From contig NZ_JACBZJ010000001.1 in the NCBI RefSeq assembly GCF_013409305.1, forward strand, positions 186,001-250,000: 64,000 bases of DNA, given 5' to 3'. The notes under the pieces were generated by a model. The model was not told the origin of the DNA and searched no databases. It was given only the letters and a program-made list of their open reading frames with translations. The translations under genes were made by a program, and so were the position numbers. This DNA comes from Cellulomonas soli. GTDB lineage: Bacteria; Actinomycetota; Actinomycetes; Actinomycetales; Cellulomonadaceae. Each line of letters begins with the position of its first letter. The first letter of the stretch is position 1. Positions 52,507 through 62,202 of this stretch are shown piece by piece.

Positions 52507-53567
52507 GCACGCCGCGGCACATGCGAGCCGAGCGGCGTCCACGGCTGGACGTGCGCCCGCTGGACAGGCTGCGCTCGATCAAGATCAAGCTGGGCGTGCT
52601 CGTCGCGATCACCGTGACCCTCGCCGTCCTCGTCACCTGGTTCGGGCTGTACAACCACCTCGGGCCGCGCTGGACCCTGCCCATCGCGGTGGTCGTCTCG
52701 TTGGTGGGCACCCAGTTCCTCGCGCGCGGCATGACCTCGCCGCTGCGGGAGATGACCTACGCGGCGCAGGCGATGGCCTCCGGCGACTACAGCCAGCGGG
52801 TGCGTGCCACGAGCCGTGACGAGGTCGGGCAGCTCGCCTCGGCCTTCAACACCATGGCCGAGGACCTCGAGCACGCCGACGTCCTGCGACGTGAGCTCGT
52901 CGCGAACGTCTCGCACGAGCTGCGCACGCCGGTCACGGCGCTGCAGGCCCAGCTGGAGAACATCGTCGACGGGGTGAGCGAGGCCGACCCGGCGACCATG
53001 CAGGCGGCGCTTGCGCAGACCGAGCGGCTCGGCCGCCTCGTGACCTACCTGCTCGACCTGTCCCGGCTCGAGGCCGGCGACGTCGGACTCGAGGTCGTCG
53101 ACGTCCCCCTGCGCGACTTCCTGCAGGAGGCCGCCGAGGCCGCCACGCTGGTCGGCGCGGCCAAGGGGCTGACCTTCCCCGTCAAGGTGACCCCGCCCGA
53201 TCTGACGGTTCCGGCGGACGCCGAGCGGCTCCACCAGGTCGTCGCGAACCTGCTGCACAACGCCGTGCGGCACTCCCCGCGGGACGACGAGGTCCGGCTC
53301 GAGGCGTCCCGGCACGGGCACTCCGTGCGGATCGACGTCGTCGACCACGGCCCCGGCATCGCGGCCGACCAGCGCCGACGGGTCTTCGAGCGCTTCGTGC
53401 GGGGCAACTCCCCGGCGGTCACCGGTCAGGGCTCGACGGGCGGCACGGGTCTCGGCCTCGCGATCGTGCGCTGGGCGGTCGACCTGCACGGCGGCACGAT
53501 CGAGATCGCCGACTCCCCTGACGGGTGCACGATGCGCGTCACGCTGCCGGCCCGTCGGTCGGCCTGA
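52503..53567 (+). CDS. Membrane sensor histidine kinase
   Basis: GTG 52503 gives 354 residues. Two membrane helices (about 28-48 and 58-74) enclose only a short loop (YNHLGPRWT), so there is no real external sensor. HAMP (LREMTYAAQAMASGDYSQRV), HisKA with H138 in VSHELRTPVTAL, and HATPase with HQVVANLLHNAVRHSP, DHGPGIAADQRRRVFERF and GGTGLGLAIV follow. It likely senses membrane or intramembrane state and phosphorylates the preceding regulator. An ABC exporter operon lies 46 bases downstream and may be its target. Confidence 0.95.
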   Translation: MSTPRHMRAERRPRLDVRPLDRLRSIKIKLGVLVAITVTLAVLVTWFGLYNHLGPRWTLPIAVVVSLVGTQFLARGMTSPLREMTYAAQAMASGDYSQRVRATSRDEVGQLASAFNTMAEDLEHADVLRRELVANVSHELRTPVTALQAQLENIVDGVSEADPATMQAALAQTERLGRLVTYLLDLSRLEAGDVGLEVVDVPLRDFLQEAAEAATLVGAAKGLTFPVKVTPPDLTVPADAERLHQVVANLLHNAVRHSPRDDEVRLEASRHGHSVRIDVVDHGPGIAADQRRRVFERFVRGNSPAVTGQGSTGGTGLGLAIVRWAVDLHGGTIEIADSPDGCTMRVTLPARRSA

Positions 53568-53613
53568 GACGCTCCGACCTGCGCGGTCACGGACCGGTGC
53601 CTAGGCTCGGCGC

Positions 53614-54615
53614 ATGGCATCGACGCCGCAGCCCCCGCCGGCAGGTCTGCGGGGCGGCACCGACGGGACCGTCGTGATCGACCACCTGAGCAAGCGGTTC
53701 GGTCCGGTGCGTGCGGTCGACGACCTGTCGTTCTCCGTGGCTCCCGGCCGGGTCACCGGCTTCCTCGGCCCGAACGGTGCGGGCAAGACCACGACCCTGC
53801 GCATGCTGCTCGGCCTGGTGCGGCCCACGTCCGGCAGCGCGACGATCGGCGGCCTCGCGTACGGGCAGATCCCCCGACCGGCCAGGACGGTCGGAGCAGC
53901 GCTCGAGGCGGCCAGCTTCCATCCCGGCCGCAGCGCGCTCGACCACCTGCGCGTCTACGCCCCGCAGGTCGGCGTCCCGGACGCCCGCGTGCGTGAGGTC
54001 CTGCAGCTCGTCGGCCTGGACGCGGTCGCCGACCGCCGGGTCGGCGGGTTCTCGCTCGGCATGCGGCAGCGTCTGGCGCTGGCCGCGACGCTGCTCGGCG
54101 ACCCGGCCGTCCTGCTGCTCGACGAGCCCGCCAACGGCCTGGACCCCGAGGGCATCCGCTGGTTGCGCGAGCTGCTGCGTGCCCTGGCCGCCCAGGGGCG
54201 CACGGTGCTCGTGTCGAGCCACGTGCTCTCGGAGGTCGAGCAGACGGTCGACGACGTGGTGATCATCGCCCGCGGGCGGCTCGTGCACGCCTCCTCGTTG
54301 GCCGGCCTGGCGGGCCTGGCCCGACCCCGGGTGCACGTGGTCTCCCCGGACCCGTCCGCTCTCGCCGCCCTCGTCGAGCGAGCCGGGTGGGCGCCGGTCG
54401 GCTCGTCGACGTCCGGGCGGCTGGAGCTCGTGGACGTGCGGGCGGCGACCGTGGGTGCGGCCGCGTTCGCGGCGGGCGTCGAGCTGCACGAGCTGTCGGA
54501 GGTGGACGTCGGCCTGGAGGGCATCTTCCTCGAGCTGGTCGGCGAGGCCGGGCCGGTGCCGACCGGTGCCGTCGGCGACACCCAGGGTCGTCACCGCGGG
54601 GAGGCCCCGCGATGA
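53614..54615 (+). CDS. ABC exporter ATP-binding protein
   Basis: The 333-residue ATPase has Walker A GPNGAGKTTT, Q-loop region, signature FSLGMRQRLALAATLL, Walker B VLLLDEPANGLDPEGI and H-loop VSSHVLSEVEQ. Its C-terminal accessory domain of about 80 residues is the type found in drug and lantibiotic self-protection exporters. Its stop overlaps the permease start (ATGA). It is linked to the two-component pair, a usual arrangement for resistance sensing. Confidence 0.93.
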   Translation: MASTPQPPPAGLRGGTDGTVVIDHLSKRFGPVRAVDDLSFSVAPGRVTGFLGPNGAGKTTTLRMLLGLVRPTSGSATIGGLAYGQIPRPARTVGAALEAASFHPGRSALDHLRVYAPQVGVPDARVREVLQLVGLDAVADRRVGGFSLGMRQRLALAATLLGDPAVLLLDEPANGLDPEGIRWLRELLRALAAQGRTVLVSSHVLSEVEQTVDDVVIIARGRLVHASSLAGLAGLARPRVHVVSPDPSALAALVERAGWAPVGSSTSGRLELVDVRAATVGAAAFAAGVELHELSEVDVGLEGIFLELVGEAGPVPTGAVGDTQGRHRGEAPR

Positions 54616-55427
54616 GGGCTGCCGTGCGCACCGAGTACCGCAAGGTCGTCTCCACGCGCCTGTGGTGGATCCTGCTGATCGCGATGGCCGTGTACATGGC
54701 GTTCCTCGCCGGGGTGATGGCGTGGGCGCTGACCGCCGGCTCCACGACGACCACCGGGCCGGACGGTGGCCAGGAGGACCTCGTGCTCAGCGCCGAGGCG
54801 GTCGTCCGGACGGTCTACACGATCGCCGTGTCCTTCGGGTACGTGTTCCCGCTGGTCGTCGGCGCGTTGTCGGTCTCGTCGGAGTACCGGCACCAGACGA
54901 TCACGCCCACCTTCCTCGCCGAGCCCCGCCGCACGGTCGTCCTGCTGGCCAAGCTGGTCGCAGGTGCCGTGCTCGGCGTGCTGTTCGGCGCGGTCGGCAC
55001 CGCTGCGACCGTGGCTGCCGGTGCCGGGGTGCTCACCGCCCTGGGTGAGCCGACGATGCTGGACCTGGCCTCCACGTGGCGCACGCTCGGCCTGTCGGTC
55101 CTCGCGCTGGCCGTGTGGTCGCTGCTCGGTGTCGCTTTCGGGCTGGTGCTCACCAACCAGGTGGCGGTCGTGGTCGTGCTCCTGGCCTTCACGCAGTTCG
55201 TCGAGCCCGTGCTGCGCTTCGTGCTGGCCCTCACCTCCTGGGGCGGCGGGGTGGCCGCCTATCTTCCGGGCGCGGCCGGTGAGGCGATCTCCGGCGGCTC
55301 GTTCTACGCCGAGACCGGCCTGTCCGAGCTTCTGCCGTGGTGGCAGGGGCTCCTGGTGCTGCTCGGCTACACCGTGGTGCTCGCTGTCGTGGGTCGGGTC
55401 ACGACCTTCCGCAAGGACGTCACGTGA
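54612..55427 (+). CDS. ABC exporter permease (ABC-2 type)
   Basis: The 271-residue protein has six hydrophobic helices in ABC-2 layout. MRAAVRTEYRKVVSTRLWWILL, EYRHQTITPTFLAEPRRTVVLLAKL and NQVAVVVVLLAFTQFVEPVL are typical of permeases paired with CcmA-like ATPases. It forms the membrane channel with the overlapping upstream gene. Substrate unknown. Confidence 0.9.
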   Translation: MRAAVRTEYRKVVSTRLWWILLIAMAVYMAFLAGVMAWALTAGSTTTTGPDGGQEDLVLSAEAVVRTVYTIAVSFGYVFPLVVGALSVSSEYRHQTITPTFLAEPRRTVVLLAKLVAGAVLGVLFGAVGTAATVAAGAGVLTALGEPTMLDLASTWRTLGLSVLALAVWSLLGVAFGLVLTNQVAVVVVLLAFTQFVEPVLRFVLALTSWGGGVAAYLPGAAGEAISGGSFYAETGLSELLPWWQGLLVLLGYTVVLAVVGRVTTFRKDVT

Positions 55428-55656
55428 GCGGTTTCGCACGGGCGCAGGCCAGTGCCCGACCGCCCCTTGACGTGGGGGCTGGCGGCCCGTTGCCCGGGGT
55501 TGACCCGCATGCGCGCAGGAGGTGAAGACGGCGTGGAACACGCCGCTGAACGTCGGTCCGGGGCGGGTTTGCACGGCACTCAGGCCGTAGTGTTGTCATC
55601 AACAGAAACCGGAGACGAGGCGGTCACGGACCGCAGCGGAAGTGGGCGATCCCAGC

Positions 55657-58600
55657 GTGACCCAGAAGGCGGAGCCTGACTCGACCCGTGCCGACTTCGG
55701 CGCCAACGAGTGGCTGGTGGACGAGCTCTACGACCAGTACCTCCAGGACAAGAACGCCGTCGACCCGGCGTGGTGGGACTTCTTCGAGGGATACCGACCC
55801 GAGGACCGTCGCTCCGACGCCGCCTCCGACGGCACCGGCCCCGCCTCGCCCGCCGCACCGACCTCCGAGACGCCACCGCTCGCCGCCGCACCGGTGACCG
55901 CACCGACGCCTTCCGCACCCGTGCCCTCGTCCGCAGCACCCGCACCGGCCTCCACGTCCGGCGACGGGACGGACGGCACCCCGCTCGTCTCCCCCGTCGC
56001 GACGGCCGCCACCGCCCCGTACGCCGCAGCCGCCATCGCCGAGGTCGTGAAGGACACCGCCGAGGCCGTCGACGACGTGCAGAAGCTGCGCGGCCCGGCC
56101 GCACGCGTCGTGATCAACATGGAGGCCTCGCTCGAGGTCCCGACCGCCACCTCCGTGCGCGCGGTGCCGGCCAAGCTCATGGTCGACAACCGGATCGTCG
56201 TCAACAACCACCTGGCCCGCAGCCGCGGCGGCAAGATCTCGTTCACGCACCTCATCGGGTTCGCCCTCGTCGAGGCGCTGGCCGACATGCCGGCGATGAA
56301 CGCCTCGTACACGCAGGTCGACGGCAAGCCCGGCGTGCTGCAGCCCGCGCACGTGAACCTCGGCCTCGCGATCGACCTGGCCAAGCCCGACGGCACCCGC
56401 CAGCTGCTGGTCCCCTCGATCAAGAAGGCCGAGACGCTCGACTTCGCCCAGTTCTGGGCCGCCTACGAGGACGTGGTGCGCCGTGCGCGCGGCGGCAAGC
56501 TCGGTGTCGACGACTTCGCCGGCACGACGATCTCGCTGACCAACCCCGGCACGATCGGCACGGTGCACTCCGTGCCGCGGCTCATGCAGGGCCAGGGCAC
56601 CATCATCGGCGTCGGCGCCATGGACTACCCGGCCGAGTTCGCGGGCACCTCCGAGGACCAGCTCAACCGCATGGGCATCTCCAAGGTGCTCACGGTCACC
56701 TCGACGTACGACCACCGGATCATCCAGGGCGCGCAGTCGGGCGACTTCCTGCGCATCCTGTCGCTCAAGCTGCTCGGCGAGGACGGGTTCTACGACCGCG
56801 TGTTCGCCTCGCTGCGGGTGCCGTACGAGCCCGTGCGGTGGGTGCGCGACGCCTCGACCGACCCGGACGCGGAGGCCATCAAGCCCGCCCGCATCGGCGA
56901 ACTGATCCACGCCTACAGGTCGCGCGGCCACCTCATGGCCGACACCGACCCCTTGGCCTACCGCCAGCGCAAGCACCCCGACCTCGACGTGCAGAACCAC
57001 GGCCTGACGCTGTGGGACCTGGACCGCACGTTCCCGACCGGGGGGTTCACCGGCAAGTCCCGGGCGTCCCTGCGCGAGGTGCTCGGCCTGCTGCGTGACT
57101 CCTACTGCCGCACGGTCGGCATCGAGTACATGCACCTGCAGGACCCGCGGCAGCGCCGCTGGCTCCAGGAGCGCCTCGAGTCGGGCTACGCGCGCACGCC
57201 GCGCGAGGACCAGCTGCGGATCCTGCGCCGGCTCAACGCGGCCGAGGCGTTCGAGACGTTCCTGCAGACCAAGTACGTGGGCCAGAAGCGGTTCTCGCTC
57301 GAGGGCGGCGAGTCGGTCATCGCACTGCTCGACGCGATCCTGTCGAAGGCCGCGAACAACGGTCTCGACGAGGTCGGTGTCGGCATGGCCCACCGCGGCC
57401 GGCTCAACATCCTGGCCAACATCGCCGGCAAGTCCTACGCGCAGATCTTCAGCGAGTTCGAGGGCAACCAGGACCCGCGCTCCGTGCAGGGCTCGGGCGA
57501 CGTGAAGTACCACCTGGGGACCGAGGGCACCTTCACCGCCGCCTCGGGTGCGACGACGGCGGTCTACCTGGCCGCCAACCCCTCGCACCTGGAGGCCGTC
57601 GACCCGGTGCTCGAGGGCATCGTGCGGGCCAAGCAGGACCGCATCGACCTGGGCGGCGACGGGTTCTCGGTGCTGCCGATCCTCATCCACGGTGACGCGG
57701 CCTTCGCCGGTCAGGGCGTGGTCTTCGAGACCCTCAACCTCGCCCAGCTGCGCGGGTACCGCACCGGCGGCACGATCCACGTGATCATCAACAACCAGGT
57801 CGGGTTCACCACCGGGCCCTCCTCCTCGCGCTCCTCGCAGTACGCGACGGACGTGGCCAAGGGCCTGCAGATCCCGATCTTCCACGTCAACGGCGACGAC
57901 CCCGAGGCGTGCGTGCGGGTCGCCGAGCTCGCGTTCGAGTACCGCGAGCAGTTCGACCGCGACGTCATCATCGACATGGTCTGCTACCGCCGCCGGGGCC
58001 ACAACGAGGGCGACGACCCGTCGATGACGCAGCCGCTCATGTACAACCTCATCGAGGCCAAGCGTTCGGTGCGCAAGCTGTACACCGAGACGCTGGTGGC
58101 GCGCGGCGACATCACGATCGACGAGGCCGAGCAGGCGCTGCAGGACTACCAGGCCCAGCTCGAGCGCGTGTTCGCCGAGACCCGCGAGGACGGCTGGACG
58201 CCGCCGCCCGCCGAGACGGTCGCCGGACTGGAACGCCCGGAGTCCCAGCTCGAGGACGCGGGTGTCATGGTCGGCTGGAAGACGGCTGTCGACGCCGGCC
58301 TCCTGGAGCGGATCGGCCGTGCGCACGTACGTCCGCCCGAGGGGTTCACGGTGCACCCCAAGCTCGCCCAGCTGCTGGCCAGGCGGGAGCAGATGTCGCG
58401 CGAGGGCGGCATCGACTGGGGCTACGGCGAGCTGCTGGCGTTCGGCTCCCTGCTCGCCGAGGGCACCCCGGTGCGGCTGGCCGGCCAGGACTCGCGTCGC
58501 GGCACGTTCGTGCAGCGGCACGCGGTCATGCACGACCGGGAGACCGGTGCGGAGTGGACCCCGCTGCTGTACCTGTCGGCCGACCAGGCGAAGTTCTGGG

Positions 58601-59433
58601 TCTACGACTCCTCGCTGAGCGAGTACGCGTGCCTGGGCTTCGAGTACGGCTACTCGGTCGAGCGCCCCGACGCGCTCGTGCTGTGGGAGGCGCAGTTCGG
58701 CGACTTCGTCAACGGCGCGCAGACCATCATCGACGAGTTCATCTCGTCCGCGGAGCAGAAGTGGGGGCAGCGGTCCTCCGTGGTCCTGCTGCTCCCCCAC
58801 GGCTACGAGGGCCAGGGCCCGGACCACTCCTCGGCCCGCATCGAGCGCTTCCTGCAGATGGCCGCCGAGCACAACATGACGATCGCCCAGCCGTCGACCC
58901 CGGCCTCGCACTTCCACCTGCTGCGCCGTCAGGCGTACCAGCGGCCCCGTCGTCCGCTCGTGGTGTTCACGCCCAAGTCGATGCTCCGGCTGAAGGCCGC
59001 GACCTCGGAGGTGGAGGACTTCACGACGGGCACGTTCCGCCCGGTGATCGGCGACGACGTCGCGGCGACCCGCGCCGACGCGATCGATCGCGTGCTGCTG
59101 TGCTCGGGCAAGGTCTACTGGGACCTGCTCGCCCAGCGGGACAAGCGCGGCGACGAGCGGACCGCGATCGTGCGGATCGAGCAGCTCTACCCGCTCGAGG
59201 CCGACGCGCTGCGCGAGGCCGTGGCGGCCTTCGGTGACGCCGAGGTCGTCTGGGTGCAGGACGAGCCCGCGAACCAGGGACCGTGGACGTACCTGTCGCT
59301 GCACGCCCCGCAGGTGCTGGGCCGTACCGTGCGCGTGGTGTCCCGCCCGGAGTCCGCGTCACCCGCCGCGGGTTCGGCACGCAAGCACCAGGGCGAGCAG
59401 GCCGACATCCTCGAGACGGCCTTCGCCCGCTGA
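55657..59433 (+). CDS. kgd: Multifunctional 2-oxoglutarate decarboxylase/dehydrogenase with succinyltransferase domain
   Basis: GTG 55657 (or 55642, five codons earlier) gives about 1258 residues. The order is: an N-terminal [18 protein letters not shown] helix, a Pro/Ala-rich linker, an E2-type succinyltransferase domain ([39 protein letters not shown] with catalytic His), and the E1 part with thiamine diphosphate sites ([39 protein letters not shown]) and a C-terminal transketolase-like half ([20 protein letters not shown]). No lipoyl domain is present, as in actinobacterial Kgd/OdhA, which joins a mixed pyruvate/2-oxoglutarate complex. It works in the TCA cycle and is usually checked by a GarA/OdhI-type FHA protein. 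Confidence 0.96.
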   Translation: MTQKAEPDSTRADFGANEWLVDELYDQYLQDKNAVDPAWWDFFEGYRPEDRRSDAASDGTGPASPAAPTSETPPLAAAPVTAPTPSAPVPSSAAPAPASTSGDGTDGTPLVSPVATAATAPYAAAAIAEVVKDTAEAVDDVQKLRGPAARVVINMEASLEVPTATSVRAVPAKLMVDNRIVVNNHLARSRGGKISFTHLIGFALVEALADMPAMNASYTQVDGKPGVLQPAHVNLGLAIDLAKPDGTRQLLVPSIKKAETLDFAQFWAAYEDVVRRARGGKLGVDDFAGTTISLTNPGTIGTVHSVPRLMQGQGTIIGVGAMDYPAEFAGTSEDQLNRMGISKVLTVTSTYDHRIIQGAQSGDFLRILSLKLLGEDGFYDRVFASLRVPYEPVRWVRDASTDPDAEAIKPARIGELIHAYRSRGHLMADTDPLAYRQRKHPDLDVQNHGLTLWDLDRTFPTGGFTGKSRASLREVLGLLRDSYCRTVGIEYMHLQDPRQRRWLQERLESGYARTPREDQLRILRRLNAAEAFETFLQTKYVGQKRFSLEGGESVIALLDAILSKAANNGLDEVGVGMAHRGRLNILANIAGKSYAQIFSEFEGNQDPRSVQGSGDVKYHLGTEGTFTAASGATTAVYLAANPSHLEAVDPVLEGIVRAKQDRIDLGGDGFSVLPILIHGDAAFAGQGVVFETLNLAQLRGYRTGGTIHVIINNQVGFTTGPSSSRSSQYATDVAKGLQIPIFHVNGDDPEACVRVAELAFEYREQFDRDVIIDMVCYRRRGHNEGDDPSMTQPLMYNLIEAKRSVRKLYTETLVARGDITIDEAEQALQDYQAQLERVFAETREDGWTPPPAETVAGLERPESQLEDAGVMVGWKTAVDAGLLERIGRAHVRPPEGFTVHPKLAQLLARREQMSREGGIDWGYGELLAFGSLLAEGTPVRLAGQDSRRGTFVQRHAVMHDRETGAEWTPLLYLSADQAKFWVYDSSLSEYACLGFEYGYSVERPDALVLWEAQFGDFVNGAQTIIDEFISSAEQKWGQRSSVVLLLPHGYEGQGPDHSSARIERFLQMAAEHNMTIAQPSTPASHFHLLRRQAYQRPRRPLVVFTPKSMLRLKAATSEVEDFTTGTFRPVIGDDVAATRADAIDRVLLCSGKVYWDLLAQRDKRGDERTAIVRIEQLYPLEADALREAVAAFGDAEVVWVQDEPANQGPWTYLSLHAPQVLGRTVRVVSRPESASPAAGSARKHQGEQADILETAFAR

Positions 59434-59439
59434 CCTCGG

Positions 59440-60486
59440 TCAGCCGACCGGTTGCGGCTCCCGCAGCCGGTCGGCGGGTCGTGCCTGCGCGGGTGCGTGG
59501 TCGAGCGCCCGTGCGAGTTCGGGGTCGAGCCCGGGTGCGGGGTCGGGGCAGGCGAACGTGCGCCGGTAGGCCAACGGGCTCGTGCCGAGGGTGCGCGCGA
59601 AGTGGTGCCGCAGCACCGCCGCGGTGCCGAACCCGGCGAGCCGGGCGATCTCCTCGACGGGTGCCTCGGTCCGTTCGAGCAGCTCCTGCGCGCGCACGAC
59701 GCGCTGACGGGTGACCCAGGCGGCCGGGGTCGTCCCGGTCTCGGCGCGGAACCTGCGGGCGAAGGTGCGCTCCGACATCAGCGCCCGCGCCGCGAGCTCG
59801 GGCACGCTGAGCTCGGCGTCGATGTGCTCGACCATCCAGGTGAGCAGCGGGGCCAGGGTGTCGGCGTCGCACGGCAGCGGTGTGTCGACGTACTGGGCCT
59901 GCCCGCCGTCGCGGTGCGGCGGTACGACCATGCGGCGGGCGACCAGGGCGGCTGCGGCTGCTCCGAGCTCGCGACGCACCAGGTACAGGCTGGCGTCGAT
60001 GCCGGCTGCGGTGCCCGCACCGGTCACGACCTTGCCGTCGTCGACGTAGAGCACGTCGGCGTCGACCTGCGCGGTGGGCACCTGCCGCTGCAGCGCCTCG
60101 GCGTGCATCCAGTGCGTCGTGCACCGCCGTCCGTCGAGGAGCCCTGCCCGACCGAGCGCGAACGCCCCGCTGCACACGGACATCACCCAGGCTCCGCGGG
60201 CGTGCGCGTCGCGCAGCGCCTGGAGGACCGCCTCGGGCACCGGCTCGTCGCCGCCGTAGGCCGGGACGGCGACCAGGTCGGCCTCACGGGTGGCCTCGAG
60301 ACCGTGATCGACGACGACCGAGAAGCCGCCCTTGCTGCGATAGACGCCGGGCTCGGGCGCGCACACCGTGAACTCGAACGTGGGGCCGCCGGTGTCGGCG
60401 CGGTCGATCCCGAACACCTCGCACAGGGTGCCGAGCTCGAAGGCGGCGACGTTCGGCAGCACGATGACGGCGACGGACCGGAGCAT
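59440..60486 (-). CDS. GlxA-type AraC regulator (DJ-1/PfpI plus HTH_18)
   Basis: ATG 60486 gives 348 residues. The N-terminal DJ-1/PfpI-like domain (SVAVIVLPNVAAFELGTLCEVFG, MSVCSGAFALGRAGLLDGRR with the elbow Cys, VDADVLYVDDGKVVTGAGTAAGID) lacks clear protease function in this class. The C-terminal AraC domain is complete (LSVPELAARALMSERTFARRFRAETG, LAGFGTAAVLRHHFARTLGTSPLAYRR). It is divergent from a small membrane protein gene. A perfect inverted repeat lies between them. Confidence 0.92.
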   Translation of the reverse strand: MLRSVAVIVLPNVAAFELGTLCEVFGIDRADTGGPTFEFTVCAPEPGVYRSKGGFSVVVDHGLEATREADLVAVPAYGGDEPVPEAVLQALRDAHARGAWVMSVCSGAFALGRAGLLDGRRCTTHWMHAEALQRQVPTAQVDADVLYVDDGKVVTGAGTAAGIDASLYLVRRELGAAAAALVARRMVVPPHRDGGQAQYVDTPLPCDADTLAPLLTWMVEHIDAELSVPELAARALMSERTFARRFRAETGTTPAAWVTRQRVVRAQELLERTEAPVEEIARLAGFGTAAVLRHHFARTLGTSPLAYRRTFACPDPAPGLDPELARALDHAPAQARPADRLREPQPVG

Positions 60487-60507
60487 GCGGCCAGTATGGG
60501 CACGGCG

Positions 60508-60544
60508 GTGGCAGAAGATCAACGAAGAGCGACAGTTCTGCCAC
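60508..60544. promoter_or_regulatory. Inverted repeat, candidate GlxA-type operator
   Basis: GTGGCAGAA, 19 bases, TTCTGCCAC: perfect nine-base arms between the divergent genes. A third half-site TTTCTGCCA touches the start codon of the small gene at 60581. Confidence 0.7.
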
Positions 60545-60580
60545 TCGTGGCGGATCCTGGCCGGTCGCAGACTTTCTGCC

Positions 60581-60757
60581 ATGACCATCGTCTGGATCGT
60601 CCTCGCCACGCTCGCCCTCGTCGGGGTCGTCACCGCGCTCGTCCGCACCGTGCGCACGGACGGCTACGGCACGAGGGTCCCGCCGGACACGTCCTGGCAG
60701 TCCCCTCCGCGCGATGCCTACACCCGGTTCCCCGCCGGCCCCTCCCGCCTCGGCTGA
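60581..60757 (+). CDS. Small membrane protein (58 residues)
   Basis: MTIVWIVLATLALVGVVTAL forms one membrane helix, followed by a basic turn and a Pro/Ser-rich tail (VPPDTSWQSPPRDAYTRFP). ATG 60581 is preceded by TTTCTGCC rather than a ribosome site, so the mRNA may be leaderless. It is divergent from the GlxA-type regulator and probably under its control. No family recognised. Confidence 0.65.
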   Translation: MTIVWIVLATLALVGVVTALVRTVRTDGYGTRVPPDTSWQSPPRDAYTRFPAGPSRLG

Positions 60758-60924
60758 GCTGCGCGCCGGGTGCGCACGAGCCCCGCACCAGAGGCTCACG
60801 ACTGGCCGGGGCGCGTTTCGCCCCCGCGCCGCGTCACCCTGAGACACTGGGTGCGCCACGATCGGCAGGCCCACCACGGCGCCCCGGACGGATCGGGCAG
60901 ACCGGACGAGACAGGGCGGGGTGG

Positions 60925-61524
60925 ATGCACGTGGGTGAGCTGCGGCTCGCGGTGATCGGTGACGAGCTCGCCGCCGGAGCCGGCGACCCCAAGGCGCTCG
61001 GCTGGGTCGGTCGTGTGTGCGCACGGACGTCGGCACCCGACCCGATGACGGTGCTGACGCTGGCGGTGCCCGGCGAGACGACGACCGCGCTCGGCTCGCG
61101 CTGGGAGGACGAGGTCGCGCGACGCACCTCCCCCGAGGCCGACAACCGGCTCGTCGTCGCCCTCGGACGCGCCGACATCGCCGCGGGGCTCTCGCTCGCC
61201 CGCAGCAGGCTCAACCTCGCGAACATCCTCGACGTCGCCGAGCAACGACGGATGCCCGCGTTCGTGGTCGGCCCTCCCCCCGGGGCGACCGCCGACGCCG
61301 ACCAGCTCGCCGACCTGTCGGCCGCCTTCGGAGACGTCGCGCTGCGGCGCCGCGTGCCCTACGTCGACATGTACACACCGCTCGCCGCGCACGAGCAGTG
61401 GCTCGGCGACCTCGCCGCCGGGGACGGGCTGCACCCGGGCCAGGCCGGGTACGGGCTCATGGCCTGGCTCGTCCTGCACACGGGGTGGCACGCCTGGCTC
61501 GGGCTGCCCGACGACACCGTCTGA
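60925..61524 (+). CDS. SGNH/GDSL-type hydrolase
   Basis: ATG 60925 follows GGCGGGG and gives 199 residues. Block I is LAVIGDELAAGAG (a GDEL form with Glu where Ser is nucleophile in GDSL), and block V is GDGLHPGQAGYGLMA with the D-x-x-H pair. Block III reads ALGRAD instead of GxND. The changes at both the nucleophile and the oxyanion positions mean it may not be a normal esterase. It is cytosolic by the lack of a signal peptide. A strong terminator follows. Confidence 0.78.
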   Translation: MHVGELRLAVIGDELAAGAGDPKALGWVGRVCARTSAPDPMTVLTLAVPGETTTALGSRWEDEVARRTSPEADNRLVVALGRADIAAGLSLARSRLNLANILDVAEQRRMPAFVVGPPPGATADADQLADLSAAFGDVALRRRVPYVDMYTPLAAHEQWLGDLAAGDGLHPGQAGYGLMAWLVLHTGWHAWLGLPDDTV

Positions 61525-61559
61525 CCCGGGTTCGGCCACCTCGGCGGAGGCCGCACGGA

Positions 61560-61588
61560 ACGGCCCCGGCCCGCGGGGCCGGGGCCGT
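61560..61588. terminator. Hairpin terminator between convergent genes
   Basis: ACGGCCCCGGCCC, GCG, GGGCCGGGGCCGT: a perfect thirteen-pair stem between the hydrolase stop and the padR stop. Confidence 0.85.
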
Positions 61589-61590
61589 CG

Positions 61591-62202
61591 TCAGCGCAGC
61601 GTGCCGCGCACCGCGGTGAGCGCCGTGTCGAGCACCGTGCGCACGGTGTCGACCGTCAGCTGGGACAGCTGCCCTGCTGCGTCGGCCCGGCGCAGGTCGG
61701 CCCGGACCTCGTCGCGGAAGCGCTGCACCATCGCCTCGGCCTCCATGCGCCGGGCGTGCGCCGCCTGGCGCATCTCGTCGGCCGGGGTCGGTCCGCGCGG
61801 CACGGCCGCCGCCCGGGCCTGCTGGGCCGCCGCGGCCAGGTCCGCCCGCAGGCCGCTCATCGAGCCGCGCACGTCCGCGCGCAGGTGCTCGGCCCGGTCG
61901 CGGACGGTCTCCGCGATCCCCTCCTCGAGGAACGCCAGGTCGTCGCTGCGCGCAGCGAGCTCCGCCCGCCCGGCGTCGGTCAGGGCGTAGGTCGTCTTGC
62001 GCCCCTCCTCGGTGCGCCGGACGAGACCCTCCTCCTCGAGCCGCGCCAGCCGGGGGTAGATCGTGCCGGCACTGGGCCGGTAGGTGCCACCGAACCTGTC
62101 CTGCAGCGCGGTGATGAGCTCGTACCCGTGCCGCGGGCCGCCCTCGAGCAGCGAGAGCAGGTACAGCCGCAGCTGTCCGTGCGCGAAGACCTGGGCCATC
62201 AT
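61591..62202 (-). CDS. PadR-family transcriptional regulator
   Basis: ATG 62202 overlaps the stop of the DUF4097 gene (GTGATGATG). The 203-residue protein has the PadR winged helix (LRLYLLSLLEGGPRHGYELITALQDRFGGTYRPSAGTIYPRLARLEEEGLV, then RRTEEGRKTTYALT) and a long helical C-terminal part with a Met/Arg-rich stretch (about 110-200) for dimerisation. It probably represses its own operon through the perfect inverted repeat upstream. Confidence 0.92.
   Translation of the reverse strand: MMAQVFAHGQLRLYLLSLLEGGPRHGYELITALQDRFGGTYRPSAGTIYPRLARLEEEGLVRRTEEGRKTTYALTDAGRAELAARSDDLAFLEEGIAETVRDRAEHLRADVRGSMSGLRADLAAAAQQARAAAVPRGPTPADEMRQAAHARRMEAEAMVQRFRDEVRADLRRADAAGQLSQLTVDTVRTVLDTALTAVRGTLR

Noticed and set aside
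55624..59304. A 1.2-kb-codon open frame antisense to the 2-oxoglutarate dehydrogenase gene
   Set aside because: It is the mirror of high-GC codon bias in kgd and has no family motifs; kgd is certain.
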